A stretch of DNA of 64,000 nucleotides from Corallium rubrum (taxonomy: Eukaryota > Cnidaria > Anthozoa > Scleralcyonacea > Coralliidae): positions 882,501 through 946,500 of the forward strand of contig OZ035999.1 in the NCBI GenBank assembly GCA_964035015.1, in the 5' to 3' direction. Shown here piece after piece: positions 12,756 through 26,900 of the stretch. The translations under genes were made by a program, and so were the position numbers. How positions within the stretch are numbered: position 1 is the stretch's first letter; each line of letters opens with the position of its first letter. The notes beneath the pieces are model-generated. The model did not search any database and was not told the DNA's origin. It worked only from the letters and a program-made list of their open reading frames with translations.

Positions 12756-13307
12756 CACTTGTGAAGCTCTACCCCACTCAACGTAAACTTTCTTCCTGCG
12801 CCACTGTTTGCTTTGCAAAGTCGGCTAAAGGCATTTTTAACAAATTTTTTATGCTTACTATAAATACTACATTTACTACTTGACTCGTTTAATTATTGCT
12901 TCGGAAACTGTTTTTGTGATGATCGTAGAGAACTTTTACCAAATGAGAAATGTGTAAAATTATTGCTACTGCAAAACTCATTATTTTTACTTCTTTGATA
13001 TAATTTATGTTTGTTGGTTACAATTAGTAGACCTATGAGGAGTAGAAGGAAGCAGTCTTTCTCTTTTGTATGTTGCTATTTCTCAATCTGATTATCTGTG
13101 ATACCAATTCATTGTTTATATATTAAGAACACCTACACGAAGCCTTGTCGAGTGATCTTTCTAAATATTTAAAGTGGTCTTTTGGAGGGTTCTCAATATT
13201 GCTGGTCATGATATTCTTCTGTTTTGTTTCTGTGAGGTAAGATTCTGGTTTCGTGCTCAACGCATGTCTATATCATGTGTTTGACATCACCTGATGTGTA
13301 GTGCACG

Positions 13308-13629
13308 CGTTCGTTCGTTCGTTCGTTCGTGCGTTCGTGCGTTCGTGCGTTCGTGCGTTCGTGCGTTCGTTCGTTCGTGCGTTCGTGCGTTCGTTCGTTC
13401 GTGCGTTTGTGCGTTCGTTCGTGCGTTCGTGCGTTCGTGCGTTCGTTCGTGCGTTCGTGCGTTCGTTCGTGCGTTCGTGCGTTCGTTCGTTCGTGCGTTC
13501 GTGCGTTCGTGCGTTCTTGCGTTCGTTCGTTCGTTCGTTCGTTCGTTCGTTCGTTCGTTCGTTCGTTCGTTCGTTCGTTCGTTCGTTCGTTCGTTCGTTC
13601 GTTCGTTCGTTCGTTCGTTCGTTCGTTCG

Positions 13630-13669
<40 letters not shown>

Positions 13670-14587
13670 TTCGTTCGTTCGTTCGTTCGTTCGTTCGTTC
13701 GTTCGTTCGTTCGTGCGTTCGTGCGTTCGTGCGTTCGTGCGTTCGTGCGTTCGTGCGTTCGTGCGTTCGTGCGTTCGTGCGTTCGTGCGTTCGTGCGTTC
13801 GTGCGTTCGTGCGTTCGTGCGTTCGTGCGTTCGTGCGTTCGTGCGTTCGTGCGTTCGTGCGTTCGTGCGTTCGTGCGTTCGTGCGTTCGTGCGTTCGTGC
13901 GTTCGTGCGTTCGTGCGTTCGTGCGTTCGTGCGTTCGTGCGTTCGTGCGTTCGTGCGTTCGTGCGTTCGTGCGTTCGTGCGTTCGTGCGTTCGTGCGTTC
14001 GTGCGTTCGTGCGTTCGTGCGTTCGTGCGTTCGTGCGTTCGTGCGTTCGTTCGTGCGTTCGTGCGTTCGTGCGTTCGTGCGTTCGTTCGTGCGTTCGTGC
14101 GTTCGTGCGTTCGTGCGTTCGTGCGTTCGTGCGTTCGTGCGTTCGTGCGTTCGTGCGTTCGTGCGTTCGTGCGTTCGTGCGTTCGTGCGTTCGTGCGTTC
14201 GTGCGTTCGTGCGTTCGTGCGTTCGTGCGTTCGTGCGTTCGTGCGTTCGTGCGTTCGTGCGTTCGTGCGTTCGTGCGTTCGTGCGTTCGTGCGTTCGTGC
14301 GTTCGTGCGTTCGTGCGTTCGTGCGTTCGTGCGTTCGTGCGTTCGTGCGTTCGTGCGTTCGTGCGTTCGTGCGTTCGTGCGTTCGTGCGTTCGTGCGTTC
14401 GTGCGTTCGTTCGTGCGTTCGTGCGTTCGTGCGTTCGTGCGTTCGTGCGTTCGTGCGTTCGTGCGTTCGTTCGTGCGTTCGTGCGTTCGTGCGTTCGTGC
14501 GTTCGTGCGTTCGTGCGTTCGTGCGTTCGTGCGTTCGTTCGTGCGTTCGTGCGTTCGTGCGTTCGTGCGTTCGTGCGTTCGTGCGTT
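13308..14587. repeat. (TTCG/TGCG)n tetranucleotide array, 1.3 kb
   Basis: TTCG and TGCG tetramers alternate, mostly as an 8-bp TTCGTGCG unit, with blocks of pure TTCG (13516-13629) and pure TGCG (13630-13669). It is very CpG-rich in an AT-rich setting. Long open frames in four frames are by-products. Confidence 0.97.
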
Positions 14588-17432
14588 GCTTACAATGATT
14601 TTGTTCTTTATTAAGAAACTGTGTGTTTTTAGATGTGCTAAAAATTCTTCTCTTAAAAAAAACAAAGTGATGCCGGAAGAAACTACACGACGCTATGCAT
14701 TTGCTGAAGAGAATATTGTATTAGACAGATTACCGCAGTGAAAAAATGGTAAGGTATATGGGTTGCTGTTTTTTTCCTAATTTGTTTACATGTAAATGAG
14801 GTTGGCTTAATTCTCGAAAATATGAAGAATTATATTTGTTGCAGGGGGGCTGAAGTCGACATGCACATAATCAGTGACCGCATTTTTAGCGGGGTTCGGG
14901 GGTGCTCTCGCGGAAAATTTTGAAATGTAGAACCTCGGAAACACAATTTGCAGCAATTTGAGGAAACTTTTTCATCTAATTCTACAACAAGCATAGTTGA
15001 AATTTTAACATAAAAACGAAGAAATTATTAGCCCGCATGTCGCGTGGCAGGATGGCTAACACTTTAGGCTATTCACGGCACGCAATCACGCTACACCCGT
15101 TTGTGAAATCTCGTGTTGTCGTGTAGATGTACCCCGTAGGGAGATTACCGTAAGTAGCTGCTCTCCTAGCCTCTGTATAGTCGTACTAATACAATCATTA
15201 AATTTAGCAACGCTTGTCCTGACTTTTTTTTTGGTGGTGGGGGGGGGGGGGGGGGCTCAGCCCCCCATTTAAAATTTGGGGTGTGTGTGGCTCATTAATA
15301 TATTACAATTCGCTGTAGAGGAATTCAATTTTGCTACGAATGTGTAAATTATTATGATTGTGTGGATTATTCATGCATCCTGCGTGCAGACTTGTAAATG
15401 TTGTGCAGTTCTATACCTAACGTACTTTAGCAAGGTTTGATTGTCTGTTGTATTATGTATCAGTCAAATCCAAGCGTGCCCATCCCCCTCTCCCCCCCCC
15501 CGGGCCGACCCCGAGCATTTGACAATTTTTCGAAAAATAGTGCTAATTCCTTGCGGTGGGGAGAAAACCAGGTGAAAATGCCCTGCGGTGGGACCAAAAA
15601 TCTGTGGCAAATTCCCCACGACCCGGGGAAATTTGCTTGCAACAGGCAAGTTAGGGAACAGACAATCCAAACCACGCGGTGTCCCGGGAGGGGAAGGGCA
15701 AGCTTGGATGTGACTGATACATTATACAGCCATAGCAAATATAGCATTGCTATTTGCAGGCACTGTTTTATACTTTTATTTATGATAGTTAATTTTGTTT
15801 GATAATAATAATGTTAAAAAAATGTTGTCTAATATCTTTATATAGGAAAATTAATACTAAACTTCATGCAAGATGAAAGATGTTCCATAATCCCTTTCTA
15901 CAAACGTCAAGTAACGAACATATTTATATCTAATCGGATTATATATTAACCAAGTGAGGAAATTCTCATTTACCAAACTCGTTTACTCTGACTTTATATT
16001 AATTATAATTGTATATGATGATGAGTAAGTTGATAAAAAGGGAAGGAAACTCTATATATAGAAAACACGAAGGAAATGTTTCTTTATGAAACTCGGGATT
16101 TTGTGCCTACTCGCTTTTAAAAAAAGTTATATAATATATGAAACCACTGACTGTTCCCTAATCCTACTCAAGCTTCTTACGCAATACATAACATTTTGAA
16201 AGGTGTTACGCAATACATACATGCTTTAATAGCGTTTTGAAACTATTTAATGTAAAATCTCTTTAATTTTCCTATATTGCAGTATGATTCTTAGGGGTTT
16301 GAACAGCTATATGTAAACTGTTCCACCACGTACGGCACCAGTAGCGACCAGAACCAACACTTGAGTGAAATAAAACCACTGTCACTTGACAGTGGTTTTA
16401 CTTTATAAAATCATGTTACCCATGACAGCTTGTTCATATAAATCCGGCTTGATGAAAGAAATGAGATACTGAAAGCAGATCTTCTTCATAATTTGTTGTC
16501 ATAATTCCTTTGTATCTGGGTAAAAATAAATATTTGTAGAAATAGCCCCCCAGTCCTTTATCCTTTAATTTTTAGTGTAATATATAAGAAACAGACACGT
16601 ACATTTAGCAACGAATTCCATATATCAGTTGACCTTATAGTTTGGAATCAGTCAGGCCTCCGGGTTGGACTATTTTAAAACATCTGCATGCACAGGCATG
16701 AACGTTCACGTTTTGAGAAAAATTAATTTGTTTCTCAAATATCTTTCAGCAATATTAATACACATCTATATATAATTAAACTGAGGATCGACTGAAATAA
16801 ATTGTAGCTAGATTTACTTGATTATATGCAATCTTGACAACTATGTACTAGGCAAGCGACATTGATTGTTTAGTATTTAGTTTAAAAATAAAATAATTGT
16901 TTTGTATTAATGACTGCATCTATAAGTTTAGTTCAAGCCTTAACCTGCCCATGTGGTTATAATTGTTGAATTTCTCCTTGGGGTATCATTATCTGTGTTT
17001 ATTATGGGTTCTATATACACATTTCCGTTTTTCCATCTGGTTTCTATCTGTCAGTGTTCATAGCACATTTGACTGATACCTGATATACATGCTCTCCGTG
17101 TGCATATATAATATGTTTCACAGAAGCAATGTCAGTTTTCATCTTATATCTCGATGCTTGTCTGTTTCAATTTTAAAAGAATTTCACATAATATAAGCAT
17201 ATAGGGCAAAATAATGCGTCGTACGTCAGTCTCGTTTTTTTTTCAGCCACGAGTTATTCGTATTATTGCATGTACACTTCGCGTCTTTTGTAAGTCATGG
17301 GGTTTTGGAGTCGCATAAAAAAGGGATTCTAACGCCTTTATAAGCCGTGTCTTAGTTTTCTCTCTGAATTAGACAAAAAAAAGGATAATTCCTGATATGA
17401 CGAAACGAAAACGTCCAGTTTATTATGTCTCA

Positions 17433-17540
17433 ATACAGTTGAAAACAGAGAACGTAAGGAGTCTAACGTTTCTCTGTCGACGAAAGTCTTTCGCTCGAAA
17501 CGTTAGACTCCTAACGTTCTCTGTTTCGGCAGTATATCTA
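17433..17540. repeat. Dispersed foldback repeat, copy 2
   Basis: Inverted arms GAACGTAAGGAGTCTAACGT and its complement flank an inner TCTTTCGCTCGAAA core, followed by TTTCGGCAGTATATCTAAG. Same family as 45064-45200. Confidence 0.75.
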
Positions 17541-17990
17541 AGCTTACTCTATTTCGATTTTTATGTCTATTGTTCTATCCGTGCCTAATCATAATTAATT
17601 TCTAGTAGCTGTAAATGAGCTTGCTATGTCTACGTGTAAGCCAATCGTAGTGCCCGCGAATGACCTTGATTATAAAAGCTCAACATCATACCACCATGCA
17701 TCATGGTATCATATTAATTTTAGTCACGGCGTCTTTACTCTTCGAGTGTGCTGCATTAATCCTTGACACGGTCCAACTGTTGCCGAGTTCTGTACTGTTT
17801 TATACCATGTCATGAGCTTCTTTAGATAACAGATATTCTTTCTGAGTTCTGCGTTCGTACAAAGTTTCTTACAACGTTTGTTTTACCGCGGGCAACACAC
17901 TGTTCACGCCTTCGCTACTCCCACTGTTTGCCTTCATTTGGTCTGCCGGACAAACAAAGCATGCGCAATTTGGTGTTTTGCGTTTTCAAC

Positions 17991-20900
17991 ATGAACCAAT
18001 CGACAAAACTGATTGTGATTCTCAGTGTTCTTCTAACACACATCAAGGTAAGTTATGTCGAACTTTTTTTAAATCGTCACGCTTGTTATTTTTATTGCGA
18101 TGATGATATATAATCTTGTATATCATGTTATATAAAATGTGAGGCTGTATATGTGCGGTAATCTTGAATGTATATCGGCTGAACTCTCGAACTGATTTTC
18201 AGAATCAAAACGTCAGTATTTTGTTATTTGTAATTTCGGCAATTAACCATTTTTAAGGCTTTATTAATGGGTGTACATGTGTAAGCTTCAATTAGTCACG
18301 AGTATTTTTCGCAACTGCTCCCGGTTTGGTCTTAAAATGTATATATTCTACACTCGAATTTTCCTTCACCCTAAATCCTTAGAACATGCTATGTAATCGA
18401 GTGAAATGCCCAATATCATTTTAAATTAGTCACGAGGTTTTGTTAAGGTTTATATTCAACCACTTCAACCGTGGTAAGAAGTTGGATTTCCACTAGGCTT
18501 AAAAATCACGCGCTTCACTTTTCTATTGTACATATTGAATAGTTTTCTGCTTCGTACCACATGGAAACTCGCAAGACAAAAGAAAATGTCGAGCGCGCGA
18601 CATTTTACGCCTAGTGGAAATCCAACGGGGAATGGGAACGGGGAACGGGAATCAGGGGGTGTCAAACTGGGAATCACGGGGTGTCAAACGGGGAATGGGA
18701 ATCACGGGGTGTCAAACTGGGAATCACGGGGTGTCAAACTGGGAATCACGGGGTGTCAAACTGGGAATCACGGGGTGTCAAACGGGGAATGGGAATCAGG
18801 GGGTGTCAAACGGGGAATGGGAATCAGGGGGTGTCAAACGGGGAATGGGAATCAGGGGGTGTCAAACGGGGAATGGGAATCAGGGGGTGTCAAACGGGGA
18901 ATGGGAATCAGGGGGTGTCAAACGGGGAATGGGAATCAGGGGGTGTCAAACGGGGAATGGGAATCAGGGGGTGTCAAACCGGGAATGGGAGTCAGGGGGT
19001 GTCAAACTGGGAATGGGAATCAGGGGTGTCAAACCGGGAATCAGGGGGTGTCAAACCGGGAACCAGGGGGTGTCAAACTGGGAATCAGGGGGTGTCAAAC
19101 GGGGAATGGGAATCAGGGGGTGTCAAACCGGGAATGGGAATCAGGGGGTGTCAAACTGGGAATGGGAATCAGGGGGTGTCAAACCGGGAATGGGAATCAG
19201 GGGGTGTCAAACTGGGAATGGGAATCAGGGGGTGTCAAACGGGGAATGGGAATCAGGGGGTGTCAAACCGGGAATGGGAGTCAGGGGGTGTCAAACTGGG
19301 AATGGGAATCAGGGGGTGTCAAACCGGGAATCAGGGGGTGTCAAACCGGGAATCAGGGGGTGTCAAACCGGGAATCAGGGGGTGTCAAACTGGGAATCAG
19401 GGGGTGTCAAACGGGGAATGGGAATCAGGCGGTGTCAAACCTGGAATGGGAGTCAGGGGGTGTCAAACCGGGAATGGGAGTCAGGGGGTGTCAAACTGGG
19501 AATGGGAATCAGGGGTGTCAAACCGGGAATCAGGGGGTGTCAAACCGGGAATCAGGGGGTGTCAAACCGGGAACCAGGGGGTGTCAAACTGGGAATCAGG
19601 GGGTGTCAAACGGGGAATGGGAATCAGGGGGTGTCAAACCTGGAATGGGAATCAGGGGGTGTCAAACCGGGAATGGGAGTCAGGGGGTGTCAAACTGGGA
19701 ATGGGAATCAGGGGTGTCAAACCGGGAATCAGGGGGTGTCAAACTGGGAATCAGGGGGTGTCAAACGGGGAATGGGAATCAGGGGGTGTCAAACCTGGAA
19801 TGGGAATCAGGGGGTGTCAAACCGGGAATGGGAGTCAGGGGGTGTCAAACTGGGAATCAGGGGGTGTCAAACCGGGAACGGGTGTCCGAACCAGGGGGTG
19901 TCAAACTGGGAATCAGGGGGTGTCAAACGGGGAATGGGAATCAGGGGGTGTCAAACCGGGAATGGGAGTCAGGGGGTGTCAAACTGGGAATGGGAATCAG
20001 GGGGTGTCAAACCGGGAATCAGGGGGTGTCAAACCGGGAATCAGGGGGTGTCAAACTGGGAATCAGGGGGTGTCAAACGGGGAATGGGAATCAGGGGGTG
20101 TCAAACCGGGAATGGGAATCAGGGGGTGTCAAACGGGGAATGGGAATCAGAGGGTGTCAAACGGGAATGGGAATCAGGGGGTGTCAAACGGGAATGGGAA
20201 TCAGGGGGTGTCAAAGGGGGAATTAGGGGGTGTAAAACGGGGAATCATGGGGGTGTCAAACCGGGAATGGAAATCAGGGGGTGTCAAACGGGGAATGGGA
20301 ATCAGGGGGTGTCAAAGGGGCAATTAGGGGGTGTCAAACGGGGAATCATGGGGTGTCAAACGGGGAATCAGGGCGGTGACAACATGCAATACATTAAAGA
20401 AGGCCAAATTACATTTATGTAGACTGATAATGTATCCACGGCATGCTGGACAAGTGTGAAATCTTAGGATGTTTAATAATGATAAATTGTGTTTTCATTC
20501 TTGTTTTTATAAGCAAGTCAAAAGGCCAGTTGGTTCATCAAGCCCTGACAGCTCAGCATTGGGAATGCGTTTTGGGGGCATGCGAGGGATAAACCTGTCG
20601 TGGATTAGTAGCTTGATTATTAGCAACTTGAGTAACCAATTTAACCTTTAATAGATCACAACACAACGCAATCCGAATTCAATATTATAACCCGCTCGTA
20701 GGCGCATGTGATAAAACCATAGATAGATTTTTAATATCAATGCGCTTGCCGCCTGAGCTTGCAAAAGCTGTCAAGCCGAAGCACAATCGTATTTTGATAT
20801 GCTAATGACTGCCGACACCAGCAATTAACAATTTTACCAGTTAACAATGAAATATAAACAATACTAGTATTATTAGACGACAAAGACTTTTTTTGAACCA

Positions 20901-23900
20901 AGAAACAGCCTTTCTAAATTACAAAGTAACCAAGCTTCTTGATAGATTTCTCCGTGCTTTCCCTCGAATAAGGTTGATGTATTTCGTATTAAATTACATT
21001 TGCGGTCACACAAAACAACAACTCAAATTCATATGCCATAAAATACCATCAGAAACTTGTTTTCTTCCAACCTGAGATGTGAACTGCCCACTTTTAATAT
21101 ATGTAAAGTTCACAATTATATAAAAATAATTGACAAATATCTTAATAAACAAAGCGTAAACATATTGGTCTTTAATAGCCTAGTTTCTAGACCTTTCGTT
21201 TTTAAGTGTTATTAGTTTGCCATGCTGCGAACAGATCATTGCCTATCACACGGCCTGTATTATGAATGAAACAGGGTTTATTACAAGTTGCAAGAAACTG
21301 AATAAAGGCGGGAAAAACAGTGAACGATAAGACATATAAGGCCGGATGTGAAAGTGTTAATGTATTTCAAAGCTTTCTATATTTTGTTGCCTCGGTAGAA
21401 AACGAATATTGTCGCTCACTGCCTATCATGCGGTTGTGAATCCGGTCTAATGGTCTATAGTATATTATATAGACAGTGTAGAAATTTGGTTTCATGGTTA
21501 AACTCTGTTAAACCTTGCGCTAAATAGTGAAACCGAAAACTGTTATTTCTCTTTACTGATATAATACTCTGTTTTTCTCTATAACATAGGATTTGAACTT
21601 AAGCTTTGAATGGCATTCCGAACGGACGACGTCGCAGGGATTTGTTTGCTCGAACCTTGCCTAAATACATATTTCGGCTGTTTCCCCGTTTGACACCCCC
21701 TGATTCCCATTCCCCGATTCCCCCTTCCCCGTTTAAAGATAGCCTTAAAATGAGCTCGCAGCGAGCTTGCGAACGATTATTGCATGGTTCAGTTATCTTT
21801 ACTTCAAAAACTCATTAATAATTCACGAGGAAAACACAAAGGAAATCAGGACCATGTCCGTGGTTTTATACCTGATAAAACTTCTTGACGTCAGAACGAA
21901 TACTAATGAACATACAATTTTATATAAAGAATACTAATGAACATACAATTTTATATAAAGAATACTAATAAACATAACATCCAATAACGAATCGTTTTTG
22001 AAGCCATTCAAAACACTCGCATCACGTGTTTTATCAGATCTAAAACACTATGCCTGCGCCCTCGTGGTTTTAAATGTGATAAAACACTCCTGCTCGTGTT
22101 TTAAATATTACTTCGCAAGGCTGCCAGCCTGCGAGTTCGTTTTAAGTATGCAAGTATATTTACCTGCTGCGAGCCCATTTCAGCGATGAGTGGAAAAGAG
22201 CCTTAATTCCAACTTGCAAGCCTAATTGCAGACACTGGTTTTATTTAAAACTACAGGCGTGCGCCTACCACTCTTCTCACTGTAACTTATTCGTCATTGA
22301 TAGACAATATAGGTTCTCACATTACGGATAAGCTAATGGCCTACCGAGCCGGTACTAGAAGCAGGTTGGGCCCCACATGTGGGGTATACTGGCCTGCCTG
22401 AAAAAAACGTTTTCCGGATGAGGCAGATTTTCAATATCATTGAGAGATGTATGCGATTTACGATAAAATTTAGTAACAATTTTGTGTCGAAATTTCCGTA
22501 TAAATTCTTTGTAAATATACTATACTTGCACTTCGGGTATGAACTTGCATTACATGCAAGCGGAAATCCATCTTCCATATCTAAATTTATATCTGCTTTC
22601 TATAATTTATTTGTCAGTTAATGCTTTTAATTTCTTGGCTCTTAAGGTTTCCATTTCGTCCGGAGTCCTGTCTGTGGAATTAAACCAGTTCAAGAATCCT
22701 CAAAACAAAGACAACAATGGCGATTGCTGTGATGTCCTGCTTTTTTGCAATACGTGCCATTATTATTTTCGACTAAGTTTCCTGACCCAAGAAAAGAGGA
22801 CAAAGTCTTATAACAGCGACGATATAACTTTCCAAACAAGAGAATTTTTGTCATCTTCATTAACGAACCCACTTCGTTTTACATTTGCTAAATGGAAAGT
22901 AAGAATATAAATTAAAAACTGAAATTCTTTATTTCTTTGCTTACCTGCTTTTCTGCTTGATCTTGTTTCTTCCTACTAACTACCCATACTCACCCACCTT
23001 CCCTTCGTATATTCATAGTTAACTGCTCAACCACCTAATTTTGTTATCTGAATGTTCTATTTTGCTAATTAGATTTTCATTGCTTTCAATACTTAATAGT
23101 CTGGATTAAAGTTAAACGTTGGAATATGGGATGACGATTTGGTGAGCGATGACTTGGTCTACCAAGGCAGCAAAATTCTTCCACCAAATGCTAATTATTC
23201 AATCTCTTCAGCAACTGGCTATCCACTCGACTTTGTCAACCCCAGCATATCTTTATCTTTCAAAGTAACGGCTAAAATATTTTGCAACCCTGGTTACCTT
23301 CTTCCAGATTGCGTCCAGAAATGTCAACCACAAAATGATACTACTGGACACTACGACTGTGACTATCAACTTGGTAAAAAAGTTTGTCTGCCTGACTGGT
23401 TTGAAGAAATCACAAACTGCACTAAGTATTGTCTACCACAAGATAACAATAATGGACATTACAACTGCTCACAATCTGGAGGCAAAGTTTGTTTGAAAAA
23501 CTGGTTTGGAACTAACTGCACAACACGTTGCAAAGAACGCAATGATTCAACTGGACATTACTCTTGTCATAAGACAACTGGTTTCAAAATCTGTCATCCA
23601 GAATGGTATGGAACTAACTGCCTAACACATTGCAAAGAACGCAATGATTCAACTGGACATTACTCTTGTCATAAGACAACTGGTTTCAAGATCTGTCATC
23701 CAGAATGGTATGGAACTAACTGCACAACACATTGCAAAGAACGCAATGATTCAACTGGACATTATTCTTGTCATAAGACAACTGGTTTCAAAATCTGTCA
23801 TCCAGAATGGTATGGAACTAACTGCCTAACACATTGCAAAGAACGCAATGATTCAACTGGACATTACTCTTGTCATAAGACAACTGGTTTCAAAATCTGT

Positions 23901-26900
23901 CATCCAGAATGGTTTGGAACTAACTGCCTAACACATTGCAAAGAACGCAATGATTCAACTGGACATTACTCTTGTCATAAGACAACTGGTTTCAAAATCT
24001 GTCATCCAGAATGGTATGGAACTAACTGCCTAACACATTGCAAAGAACGCAATGATTCAACTGGACATTACTCTTGTCATAAGACAACTGGTTTCAAAAT
24101 CTGTCATCCAGAATGGTATGGAACTAACTGCCTAACACATTGCAAAGAACGCAATGATTCAACTGGACATTACTCTTGTCATAAGACAACTGGTTTCAAG
24201 ATCTGTCATCCAGAATGGTATGGAACTAACTGCACAACACATTGCAAAGAACGCAATGATTCAACTGGACATTATTCTTGTCATAAGACAACTGGTTTAA
24301 AGATCTGTCATCCAGAATGGTATGGAACTAACTGTACAACACATTGCAAAGAACGCAATGATTCAACTGGACATTACTCTTGTCATAAGACAACTGGTTT
24401 GAAAATCTGTCATCCAGAATGGTTTGGAACTAACTGCCTAACACATTGCAAAGAACGCAATGATTCAACTGGACATTACTCTTGTCATAAGACAACTGGT
24501 TTCAAAATCTGTCATCCAGAATGGTATGGAACTAACTGCCTAACACATTGCAAAGAACGCAATGATTCAACTGGACATTACTCTTGTCATAAGACAACTG
24601 GTTTCAAAATCTGTCATCCAGAATGGTATGGAACTAACTGCCTAACACATTGCAAAGAACGCAATGATTCAACTGGACATTACTCTTGTCATAAGACAAC
24701 TGGTTTCAAGATCTGTCATCCAGAATGGTATGGAACTAACTGCACAACACATTGCAAAGAACGCAATGATTCAACTGGACATTATTCTTGTCATAAGACA
24801 ACTGGTTTAAAGATCTGTCATCCAGAATGGTATGGAACTAACTGTACAACACATTGCAAAGAACGCAATGATTCAACAGGACATTACTCATGTAATAAGA
24901 CAACTGGTTTAAAGATCTGTCATCCAGAATGGTATGGAACTAACTGCCTAACACATTGCAAAGAACGCGATGATTCAACTGGACATTACTCTTGTAATAA
25001 GACAACTGGTTTAAAGATCTGTCATCCAGAATGGAATGGATCTAACTGCCTAACACATTGCAAAGAACGCAATGATTCAACTGGACATTACTCATGTAAT
25101 AAGGCGACTGGTTTAAAGATCTGTCATTCAGAATGGTATGGAACTAACTGCACAACACATTGCAAAGAACGCAATGATTCAACTGGACATTACTCTTGTA
25201 ATAAGACAACTGGTTTAAAGATCTGTCATTCAGAATGGTATGGATCTAACTGCCTAACACATTGCAAAGAACGCAATGATTCAACTGGACATTACTCATG
25301 TAATAAGGCGACTGGTTTAAAGATCTGTCATTCAGAATGGCATGGAACTAACTGCACAACACATTGCAAAGAACGCAATGATTCAACTGGACATTACTCT
25401 TGTAATAAGACAACTGGTTTAAAGATCTGTCATTCAGAATGGTTTGGAACTAACTGCCCAACACATTGCAAAGAACGCAATGATTCAACTGGGCATTACT
25501 CTTGTAATATGACCACTGGTTTAAAGATCTGTCATTCAGAATGGTATGGAACTAACTGCACAACGCATTGCAAAGAACGCAATGTTTCAACTGGACATTA
25601 CTCATGTAATAAGGCGACTGGTTTAAAGATCTGTCATCCAGAATGGTATGGAACTAACTGCCTGACACATTGCAAAGAAGGCAATGATTCAACTGGACAT
25701 TACTCATGTAATACGACAACTGGTTTAAAGATCTGTCTTCCAGAATGGCATGGAACTAACTGCACAACACATTGCAAAGAACGCAATGATTCAACTGGAC
25801 ATTACTCTTGTAATAAGACAACTGGTTTAAAGATCTGTCATCCAGAATGGTATGGAACTAACTGCACGACACATTGCAAAGAACGCAATGATTCAACTGG
25901 ACATTACTCTTGTAATAAGACAACTGGTTTAAAGATATGTCATCCAGAATGGTATGGAACTAACTGCACGACACATTGCAAAGAACGCAATGATTCAACT
26001 GGACATTACTCTTGTAATAAGACAACTGGTTTAAAGATCTGTCATTCAGAATGGTATGGAACTAACTGCACAACACATTGCAAAGAACGCAATGATTCAA
26101 CTGGACATTACTCATGTAATAAAGCGACTGGTTTAAAGATCTGTCATCCAGAATGGTATGGAACTAACTGCCTGACACATTGCAAAGAAGGCAATGATTC
26201 AACTGGACATTACTCATGTAATACGACAACTGGTTTAAAGGTCTGTCTTCCAGAATGGCATGGAACTAACTGCCTAACACATTGCAAAGAACGCAATGAT
26301 TCAACTGGACATTACTCTTGTAATAAGACAACTGGATTAAAAATCTGTCATTCAGAATGGTTTGGAACTAACTGCACAACGCATTGCAAAGAACGCAATG
26401 ATTCAACTAGACATTACTCTTGTAAGAAGATAACTGGTTTAAAGATCTGTCATTCAGAATGGTATGGAACTAACTGCACAACACATTGCAAAGAACGCAA
26501 TGATTCAACTGGACATTACTCTTGTAATAAGACAACTGGTTTAAAGGTCTGTCATTTAGAATGGTATGGAATTAACTGCACAACACATTGCGACGATAGC
26601 GATGATTCAACTGGACATTACTCTTGTAATAAGACAACTGGTTTAAAGATCTGTCATCCAGAATGGTATGGAACTAACTGCACAACACATTGCAAAGAAC
26701 GCAATGATTCAACTGGACATTACTCTTGTCATAAGACAACTGGTTTAAAGATCTGTCATCCAGAATGGTTTGGAACTAACTGTACAATGCATTGCGAAGA
26801 TAGCGATGATTCAACTGGACATTACTCTTGTAATAAGACAACTGGTTTAAAGATCTGTCATTCAGAATGGTATGGAACTAACTGCACAATGCATTGCAAT

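Larger units (their letters stand above)
12013..17990. other. Region between the two poly-DSL genes
   Basis: Simple repeats dominate (separate entries). Also present: a poly-G run near 15238-15255, a C-run at about 15488-15500 with a G/C-rich repeated-looking segment to 15710, and a perfect short palindrome around 16371-16402 (AAAACCACTGTCA / TGACAGTGGTTTT). About 17880-17990 resembles the 5' flank of the first gene. No gene is recognised. A possible weak exon after the acceptor at 14631-14632 gives a stop after about 12 codons in the required phase, so I do not call it. Confidence 0.5.

Noticed and set aside
12218-12883. Open frames in several frames (TTQHN and LCCVV repeats)
   Set aside because: By-products of the ACAAC pentamer array.
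13268-14741. Open frames of over 430 codons on both strands (ART/HERT and FVRSCVRA repeats)
   Set aside because: By-products of the TTCG/TGCG tetranucleotide array.
15437-15802. 121-codon open frame with G/C-rich content
   Set aside because: Low-complexity and repeat-like, with no domain and antisense frames of similar length.
18526-20422. Three overlapping + strand open frames of about 550-600 codons
   Set aside because: They all lie in the 21/27-bp minisatellite; the unit is stop-free and a multiple of three, so every + frame is open. It is intronic.
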